From the NCBI GenBank assembly GCA_002421585.1, contig DIKD01000018.1, positions 1 to 7,209 on the forward strand: DNA of 7,209 nucleotides, in the 5' to 3' direction. The notes beneath the pieces are model-generated. The model did not search any database. It saw nothing but the letters and a program-made list of their open reading frames with translations, and had not been told where the DNA came from. The translations under genes were made by a program, and so were the position numbers. Positions within the stretch are counted from its first letter, which is position 1, and the number at the start of each line of letters is the position of its first letter. Source of the DNA: Dehalococcoidia bacterium UBA5627. Lineage in GTDB: Bacteria; Chloroflexota; Dehalococcoidia; Dehalococcoidales; UBA5627. Shown piece by piece: positions 1 to 4,771 of this stretch.

Positions 1-1571
1 GCTTCTTCTCGATAGGCATCCATCAGGTACGGTATGCCGGTTACTTTGGCGCATTCCTTGGTTAGCGACATCAGTTCTTTGCGGCTGATTGACGGCAGGT
101 TGAAGCAGCGCGCACCGGCCATAATCTGCTGCAGGCCTACCCGCAGCTTTTCACAGTAACTGTAGATTCCGATGGCGCCTAAAGGTATATTCTTAATTTC
201 ATCCGAACCGACGATATCCTTCACTTCTTCGTAGCAAACGAAAATCTCTTCGGGAGTCGAACCGAATTGGCTTATGGTGTTGGGCAACTTGTTTTCTTTA
301 ATCCAGGTGTCAATGTTCTTGCCTACCATACCCGGTATCATTAACGCTCTTCCCATACATACCGCTTTGGTAAAAGGGGCGCCCAACGCCAGCGCCTTAA
401 ATATGCCGTCCTCGCTGGAAAATCCGCCGGCGAAGGCAATATCGGGTACTCTTTCACCCCTCTGTGCTAAACGTTTACAAAAGTCGGCGGCGGCAGCATG
501 CAGATAGAGGCTGGGCATACCCCATTCCTCCATCATTCGCCATGGGCTCATACCGGTGCCGCCGCCGGAGCCATCGATTGTCAAAAGGTCGATTTGTGCT
601 TTTGAGCTCCATTTAATCGCCATAGCCAGTTCGCGCAGTCCGTAAGCGCCGGTTTTTAATGTTATGCGTTTGAAACCGAGGTTCCGCAATCTTTGGACTT
701 CCGCATAGAAACTTTCCTCATCTACAAAGCCGAGTCTGCTGTGGCGTTCGAATTCTTTTAACGAGCCATCCCGGAAACTGGCCTGATTGATGGGGTGTGA
801 GGGGTCGGGGGTTACGATATAGCCGCGTCTCTGCAGTTCCAGGGCACGCTCGAGACTGTTGACTTTAATCTCACCACCGATACATTTGGCGCCCTGTCCC
901 CATTTCAACTCGATGGTGTCCAGCCCATGTTTTTTACTGACATATTCGGCAACACCCAGGCGGGTATCCTCCACGTTCATCTGCACCAGTATTTCCCCGT
1001 AGCCGCTGTGATAGCGCCGGTAAATTTCTATACGCCGGTCAATATCGGGAGCGGAAACTATTTTTCCGTTACTGTCCAGTTGCAGTTCGGGGTCGATACC
1101 GCAAACGTTTTCTCCGCAGACAATAGTAATACCGCTAATGGCTGCTCCGATTGCAAAATGTTCCCAGTTTTTTCGCGCAATTTCGGTAGAGCCGAGTGCG
1201 CCTGTAAAAACCGGCAAGCGCATTTTAACCTTCTTATCCCAACCGTATTCGGTTTCGGTATTCACCGCCGGAAAGACGGCTGAATCGGAATCTGCGGTAA
1301 CATTTTCCGGCAACCCTTTCGCACCCAGTGCGTACCCCTGGATGTTAAAATGTGAGTAATCGACCGGATAATTCTTATCTCCTCCCGCTGTGATATCACC
1401 GAACGGACCCGGATAAATCAATTCCCGGCTGCGAAAAGTTGCTTTAAACACCTCGCAGTTGCCGGTACACCCGTCGACACATCTTGTACACAGGCCGCTT
1501 GACGGCACGACGCTCTTGGAACGGTTGACGCTTTTTGTGGCATCGTTTGCATTTGGTTGTTGTAGATTCAT
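1..1571 (-). CDS. FMN-binding glutamate synthase-family protein, 3' end cut by window edge
   Basis: The visible part is 523 complete codons from an ATG at 1571, still open at the left edge. The core resembles the FMN/synthase domain of glutamate synthase large subunit (PF01645 type). Recognisable blocks are KWGQGAK near residue 223, TPDPSHP near 254, IDGSGGGTG at 332-340 and AGGFSSEDG at 381-389, then an MGRAL block at 406-410; the last three fit the FMN-phosphate region of a TIM barrel. There is no N-terminal glutamine amidotransferase domain. The cysteine loop that holds the 3Fe-4S cluster in classical GltB is not apparent; the equivalent region near 473-489 has only C473 and C489. Instead a cysteine cluster C28-x2-C31-x3-C35-x3-C39 sits near the N-terminus, possibly an Fe-S or zinc site. 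The protein is soluble, with no signal peptide. It follows the upstream fusion gene by 14 bases with its own ribosome site, so co-transcription is likely. True glutamate synthase activity is not assured: related FMN domains also occur in methylamine-glutamate methyltransferase subunits. Family is confident, reaction is not. Confidence 0.9.
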   Translation of the reverse strand, partial: MNLQQPNANDATKSVNRSKSVVPSSGLCTRCVDGCTGNCEVFKATFRSRELIYPGPFGDITAGGDKNYPVDYSHFNIQGYALGAKGLPENVTADSDSAVFPAVNTETEYGWDKKVKMRLPVFTGALGSTEIARKNWEHFAIGAAISGITIVCGENVCGIDPELQLDSNGKIVSAPDIDRRIEIYRRYHSGYGEILVQMNVEDTRLGVAEYVSKKHGLDTIELKWGQGAKCIGGEIKVNSLERALELQRRGYIVTPDPSHPINQASFRDGSLKEFERHSRLGFVDEESFYAEVQRLRNLGFKRITLKTGAYGLRELAMAIKWSSKAQIDLLTIDGSGGGTGMSPWRMMEEWGMPSLYLHAAAADFCKRLAQRGERVPDIAFAGGFSSEDGIFKALALGAPFTKAVCMGRALMIPGMVGKNIDTWIKENKLPNTISQFGSTPEEIFVCYEEVKDIVGSDEIKNIPLGAIGIYSYCEKLRVGLQQIMAGARCFNLPSISRKELMSLTKECAKVTGIPYLMDAYREE

Positions 1572-1574
1572 AAT

Positions 1575-1583
1575 CTCCCTCTC
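1575..1583 (-). promoter_or_regulatory. Ribosome binding site for the glutamate synthase-family gene
   Basis: On the minus strand the bases just before the ATG at 1571 read GAGAGGGAGATT, giving a purine-rich GAGAGGGAG that ends three bases before the start codon, with its AGGG core about six bases away. It lies wholly in the 14-base gap after the TAA of the upstream gene. This supports the ATG at 1571 as the start and fits translation from a shared messenger. Confidence 0.7.
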
Positions 1584-1585
1584 AA

Positions 1586-4240
1586 TTATTTATTTATATT
1601 CGATAATCCGCTTCTATCGAATACACAAATGGCATTCCGATTTTGCGGGTCAGCGATAACTTTGGCTAAGGCTCTGTTTGCCGACAGCGGGACCTCAATG
1701 ACTTTAATATATTTTTCGAATTTTGCCATATCCGTCAACACTTTAAGAAAAACATTTTCTGAATTACGGAAAAAGTTAAAATTAAAATCGGATTTTTCGT
1801 CGTCTGGATAAACCGGCAGATACAAAATATTCGATTCTATCAGGTCTTGGAAGAAGTGGGTGCCATACGAAACTTCCGGTCTTTGGCCGGCTTTTTCACG
1901 TGCCACCTCTACCAAAACAGCCGTATTGTCGATATCGGCGTAGCCTACATTTATACCGAGTTCTATATTGGTACTGCCCCAACGCCCGGGACCCATCAGC
2001 ATTACCTTTTTATCACTGCAAACAAGTATTTTATTCAGTTTGCCTATTACTCTGCCGATGGTCTTTTTGGTTTCTATATTGGGTATTTCGGCATAGATTT
2101 TGGGGTCTATATAGACAATATATCCAATGTTATCCACCATACCGGCGTTGATTGCACGGTCGGAGCGGAAAAGCACCTGTTCTTTCGGCATTATTTTCGG
2201 GATGCTGACACAAACACCGCCGAGGCTGGGAACGTGTAATGAGCGGCACTGCAGCAGATTGATTTTTACATTTTTATCGCTATCGACATAAGCTGTGAAT
2301 TCGATATCTACCGGTTGTTCCCAAGCCTTTTCCAACCTATTCAAAATATCACCCATTATTTCAACCATATCGCTCTGATTGATTAAATTGTTGAAAGTTA
2401 AAACAAGGTTGTTGTTCGTATCTCTTGCGGGTTTCACAAACCAGTCTTTAACAAAGCCGTCCGACACATCTGATACAAAAAGGTCGATGGATGGGAAATC
2501 GAAATTGGTGCTGATATTATTAAAAGTAATTGTTTTAAAATTGTTTTCAGATATATCTATAACGTCTACCATACGCTGTGAATACTTCGATATTTCCGTT
2601 GCGGTTTCCGGGCGAATTGTCGGATGGCTGACGGCTATCATTCTGGGATAATCACCGCTGACACGATTAACGGCGCGCGTTCCCATACCGAATACCAAAC
2701 GTATCATTCCTTTTTGAGAGTCGATGCGGTCGGTCCAGGCAAACAAGTTTCTGGAAAAAGCGACGCCTGCCAGAGCAGGGAAGAAATACTGACGGTAGGG
2801 TACGCCGGATACTCTTTGTACCAGGATTGCCATCTGTTCGTCGCCTTCCGAGAAGCCACGTTTTTTACGGTAAGCCAGGGCATCCGGGTTTAATGCGCTG
2901 GCATAAACCAGTTTGATGGCTGTTAAAAGTTCGTTAAGGCGAGATTCGGGGCTTCCCTGATTGGCGCAGAATTCGCTGCGGTATTTACCGGCAAATGCAT
3001 CGGTAAAACCATCTTCGAGCAGGCTTGAAGAGCGTACTATTATAGGTGCCTGCCCGTAATAATCAATCATATCCCGTAACTGCTCGAGTATTTCGTCCTT
3101 AAAACTACCTTCAAGGAATCTTTGCTCAAGTTTATTAAATTCATCCCAGGAGAGACTGCCTTTTTTATTTAGTTCGAGACGGTCCAAAAAGAGGTCATTA
3201 TTAACCAGAAAGCTAAAAAAAACATCCGAGCCGATATAAAATGAATCGTGCTCTTCCAAAATATTCGAGTAATCGAAATTTCCCTTTGTCGAATTAAGAA
3301 CTCCTCTGGCAAGCAACATACCTGCCGATTTTCCTCCGATGCGGCCGGAGCCGATAACCCTCTGACGTATTTGAAGCAGGTTTTCAAGCGTTAAGTATCG
3401 GTTTGATAATTCAACAAGTTTTTTATGGTTGCCGATAAGCATGCGGGATAAGGCTTCTTTTAAATCACTTACATGGTCTCTCTCAAAAATGTTTCCCGTT
3501 TCATAGTGTTCCAGTAATTTGCGGTAAACCGAATCCCAGGGGGCTATCGATTCATTCCTGATACTTAACGGTTGTTTTACGGCAGAAGAGAGTAATCTGG
3601 CAGCGTCTCCGCTGCGGGCAACCGGCACCCAGCTATCAGCAGTAATAAGGTGCGGCAGAAACATCTGTGTGGAGTAGCGGCCCGAAGCTTTTAAAGGCTG
3701 TACATATGTATTTTTTTCAACACAAAAAACATCGATTAATACCTGTGTGGTTTCACGTATACGCGATATGGCACTGTTGCCGTGCTGTCCGCGGCGAAGC
3801 GCAAAATAGGCTATGGCATCGACTTGATAAAGATATGGGCAGGTAACCTGGAAAAAATTAGCCAAAAGTTCATCGGTAGCCCATTCATCGACCAAATCAG
3901 AGAGGCTGTCAAAGACATAACAGCATTTTTTGCCATGTTCTTTGATTATGCGGTGCACCTCTGCGGAAAAATAATCGAAACCGGGGGAGGGGTCAATTCT
4001 GATTATTTCCAGACCCTTAACCGGTTTCAAAATAGGTGAATGTGCCGCAAAGCTCAGGTAAACACATTTATGGCAGTCTTTAATAGACTGTTCGATAAAC
4101 GCCCCGGCAAAATAGGGGTAGTCACCAAGGTGGTCAACCTGTAACACTACGTTGTCGCCGGGAAGCAGCCCCTGCAAAAGGTTATCGAGTTGAGGCAACC
4201 CGCTGCGATAAGTTTCGCTCAAGACCTCCTGAGTTTTCAT
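1586..4240 (-). CDS. KaiC-like domain fused to a PEP/pyruvate-binding domain, with a GPGRWGS C-terminal domain
   Basis: An 884-residue soluble protein in three parts. Residues 1-205 resemble a KaiC/RecA-like ATPase: the opening YRSGLPQLDNLL matches the usual family start and CCYVFDSLSDLV at 106-117 looks like Walker B. However, the Walker A position (about 33-44) reads LQVDHLGDYPYF and has no GK[ST], so ATP binding there is doubtful. Residues about 285-680 are a PEP/pyruvate-binding domain of the PPDK N-terminal type (PF01326, ATP-grasp), with GGKSAG at 302-307, VRSSSLLEDG at 402-411, AFAGKY at 415-420, LVQRVSGV at 473-480, GVAFSRN at 492-498 and LLQCRSL at 662-668. The usual phosphohistidine domain and PEP-binding TIM barrel are absent. 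In their place residues about 690-884 carry MLMGPGRWGS (747-756) and SYGTHFFQDL (791-800), a poorly characterised C-terminal type that I recall beside PEP-binding domains in other bacteria. It should not be a working PEP synthase or pyruvate phosphate dikinase. It is first gene of the leftward operon. Start ATG at 4240 is backed by AGGA five bases upstream. Confidence 0.9.
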   Translation of the reverse strand: MKTQEVLSETYRSGLPQLDNLLQGLLPGDNVVLQVDHLGDYPYFAGAFIEQSIKDCHKCVYLSFAAHSPILKPVKGLEIIRIDPSPGFDYFSAEVHRIIKEHGKKCCYVFDSLSDLVDEWATDELLANFFQVTCPYLYQVDAIAYFALRRGQHGNSAISRIRETTQVLIDVFCVEKNTYVQPLKASGRYSTQMFLPHLITADSWVPVARSGDAARLLSSAVKQPLSIRNESIAPWDSVYRKLLEHYETGNIFERDHVSDLKEALSRMLIGNHKKLVELSNRYLTLENLLQIRQRVIGSGRIGGKSAGMLLARGVLNSTKGNFDYSNILEEHDSFYIGSDVFFSFLVNNDLFLDRLELNKKGSLSWDEFNKLEQRFLEGSFKDEILEQLRDMIDYYGQAPIIVRSSSLLEDGFTDAFAGKYRSEFCANQGSPESRLNELLTAIKLVYASALNPDALAYRKKRGFSEGDEQMAILVQRVSGVPYRQYFFPALAGVAFSRNLFAWTDRIDSQKGMIRLVFGMGTRAVNRVSGDYPRMIAVSHPTIRPETATEISKYSQRMVDVIDISENNFKTITFNNISTNFDFPSIDLFVSDVSDGFVKDWFVKPARDTNNNLVLTFNNLINQSDMVEIMGDILNRLEKAWEQPVDIEFTAYVDSDKNVKINLLQCRSLHVPSLGGVCVSIPKIMPKEQVLFRSDRAINAGMVDNIGYIVYIDPKIYAEIPNIETKKTIGRVIGKLNKILVCSDKKVMLMGPGRWGSTNIELGINVGYADIDNTAVLVEVAREKAGQRPEVSYGTHFFQDLIESNILYLPVYPDDEKSDFNFNFFRNSENVFLKVLTDMAKFEKYIKVIEVPLSANRALAKVIADPQNRNAICVFDRSGLSNINK

Positions 4241-4245
4241 TGATT

Positions 4246-4257
4246 TCCTGCCCTCTC
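4246..4257 (-). promoter_or_regulatory. Ribosome binding site for the KaiC/PEP-binding fusion gene
   Basis: The minus strand reads GAGAGGGCAGGA followed by AATCA and the ATG at 4240. The AGGA at 4249-4246 is five bases from the start and the GAGGG to its left is a second possible anti-16S pairing site. Together they fix the start codon. Confidence 0.65.
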
Positions 4258-4271
4258 ATTAATAATCAGGA

Positions 4272-4293
4272 ATACGGTAACCATATGCCGTAT
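4272..4293. repeat. Perfect 6-bp inverted repeat at the expected start of the leftward transcript
   Basis: ATACGG at 4272-4277 and CCGTAT at 4288-4293 are exact inverted copies separated by 10 bases. Between and overlapping them are two more palindromes, GGTAACC (4276-4282) and CATATG (4282-4287). The repeat begins at about the predicted transcription start of the minus-strand promoter. It could be an operator for a dimeric regulator, or a hairpin at the extreme 5' end of the messenger (6-bp stem, 10-base loop). The symmetry is seen directly; either function is inferred. Confidence 0.4.
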
Positions 4294-4299
4294 ATAAAT

Positions 4300-4329
4300 A
4301 TAATAACATTCGAAATGCGGATTTGTCAA
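4300..4329 (-). promoter_or_regulatory. Sigma70-type promoter for the leftward operon
   Basis: On the minus strand a perfect -35 TTGACA lies at 4329-4324 and a -10 TATTAT at 4305-4300, separated by 18 bases. Transcription would begin near 4293, giving a leader of roughly 50 bases before the ATG at 4240. No other comparable promoter was seen upstream of this gene, so it probably drives both the fusion gene and the glutamate synthase-family gene behind it. Confidence 0.65.
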
Positions 4330-4427
4330 TCTGTGAAAATGTCTTTTGTTTTATAAAATGGTGCGGCACAAGGCAGAAAATTATTACAACAAAACAGTCG
4401 ATAGTACTGATTTCGTAGCAAAAAGAG

Positions 4428-4434
4428 AAGGAGG
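4428..4434 (+). promoter_or_regulatory. Strong Shine-Dalgarno-like sequence with no gene behind it
   Basis: AAGGAGG is a near-complete match to the 16S anti-Shine-Dalgarno partner, but no usable start follows. The nearest candidate, TTG at 4446, is immediately followed by TAG. It also lies upstream of the predicted transcription start of the small plus-strand gene, so it would not be in that messenger. It may be chance, a relic of a lost gene, or part of a longer leader made from an unseen upstream promoter. Confidence 0.3.
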
Positions 4435-4459
4435 TTAATAAATTATTGTAGTTCGGGTA

Positions 4460-4488
4460 TTGACAATGACTCTTACTGCCATTATTAT
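4460..4488 (+). promoter_or_regulatory. Near-consensus sigma70 promoter for the small SH3-like gene
   Basis: TTGACA at 4460-4465 matches the -35 consensus exactly, followed by an optimal 17-base spacer and TATTAT at 4483-4488, one mismatch from TATAAT. Start of transcription is expected near 4495, leaving a short leader of about 25 bases before the ATG at 4521. The match predicts strong, possibly constitutive, expression. Confidence 0.75.
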
Positions 4489-4509
4489 GCTAAAGGTAGC
4501 ATCTTGTCT

Positions 4510-4514
4510 GAGGT
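4510..4514 (+). promoter_or_regulatory. Ribosome binding site for the small SH3-like gene
   Basis: GAGGT lies six bases before the ATG at 4521, a good spacing. A second purine run, AAGGA at 4515-4519, is too close to the start to serve. The site selects this ATG. Confidence 0.65.
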
Positions 4515-4520
4515 AAGGAT

Positions 4521-4763
4521 ATGGCTTCTAACTATAGACGGGGGCAGAAGGTTATAATTGTACCGGCAGGGAATCAATCGGTATCAGCTCGCGATTCCAA
4601 GCTGGAGCCCTTTGCAGGCAGAACCGGGGTAATCAAAGATTATTACTGGCTGGATTTGCCCAACGGTAATAAAAAACAGGTCTTCATTTATACTGTAAAA
4701 ATAAAGGATGAAGATAGTGAAGTGGTGGTCTATGAAGATGAAATACGTACTCTCGTAGACTGA
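4521..4763 (+). CDS. Small protein, probable SH3-like barrel, function unknown
   Basis: An 80-residue soluble protein with no signal peptide, membrane segment or cysteines. The pattern RRGQKVIIVPAG (6-17), then a glycine turn GRTGVIKDYYW (33-43), then VFIYTVKIKD (54-63) and VVVYEDEIRTLV (68-79) suggests five short beta strands with glycine turns, as in SH3-like barrels such as KOW or nitrile-hydratase-beta-like folds. The N-terminal part is basic and the C-terminal part acidic (DEDSEVVVYEDE at 63-74). I do not recognise the family and assign no function; binding of nucleic acid or a protein partner would be a guess from the fold. It is a single-gene unit with its own strong promoter and a good ribosome site, which makes it a convincing real gene despite its size. 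It ends 8 bases from the convergent transporter gene. Confidence 0.8.
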   Translation: MASNYRRGQKVIIVPAGNQSVSARDSKLEPFAGRTGVIKDYYWLDLPNGNKKQVFIYTVKIKDEDSEVVVYEDEIRTLVD

Positions 4764-4771
4764 ACTGAATA

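Noticed and set aside
927..1283. Plus-strand open frame of 118 codons
   Set aside because: It lies entirely antisense to the well-conserved glutamate synthase-family gene, has no evident ribosome site and its translation resembles no protein family I know.
1847..2239. Plus-strand open frame of 130 codons
   Set aside because: Antisense to the GPGRWGS region of the fusion gene; the openness is explained by the codon use of the real gene on the other strand.
3169..3387. Minus-strand open frame of 72 codons in another frame of the fusion gene
   Set aside because: It overlaps continuous, motif-bearing coding sequence of the 884-residue protein and has no supporting start signal.
4225..4230. AGGAGG inside codons 4-6 of the fusion gene (minus strand)
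   Set aside because: It is a strong Shine-Dalgarno match, but the only nearby start (TTG at 4222) is too close, and the ATG at 4240 has its own well-spaced site.
1586..4240. Assignment as PEP synthase (ppsA) or pyruvate phosphate dikinase (ppdK)
   Set aside because: Only the nucleotide-binding domain matches; the phosphohistidine and PEP/pyruvate barrel domains are missing, so those names would mislead.
4182..4259. Short 25-codon frame starting at ATG 4259 and overlapping the start of the fusion gene (minus strand)
   Set aside because: It could look like an upstream leader peptide, but no Shine-Dalgarno sequence precedes it and its peptide has no attenuator-like pattern.
4349..4358. TTTTATAAAA palindrome in the intergenic region as a possible terminator or extra promoter
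   Set aside because: It is a simple AT palindrome with no loop or GC stem, and no -35 box lies at a suitable distance on either strand.
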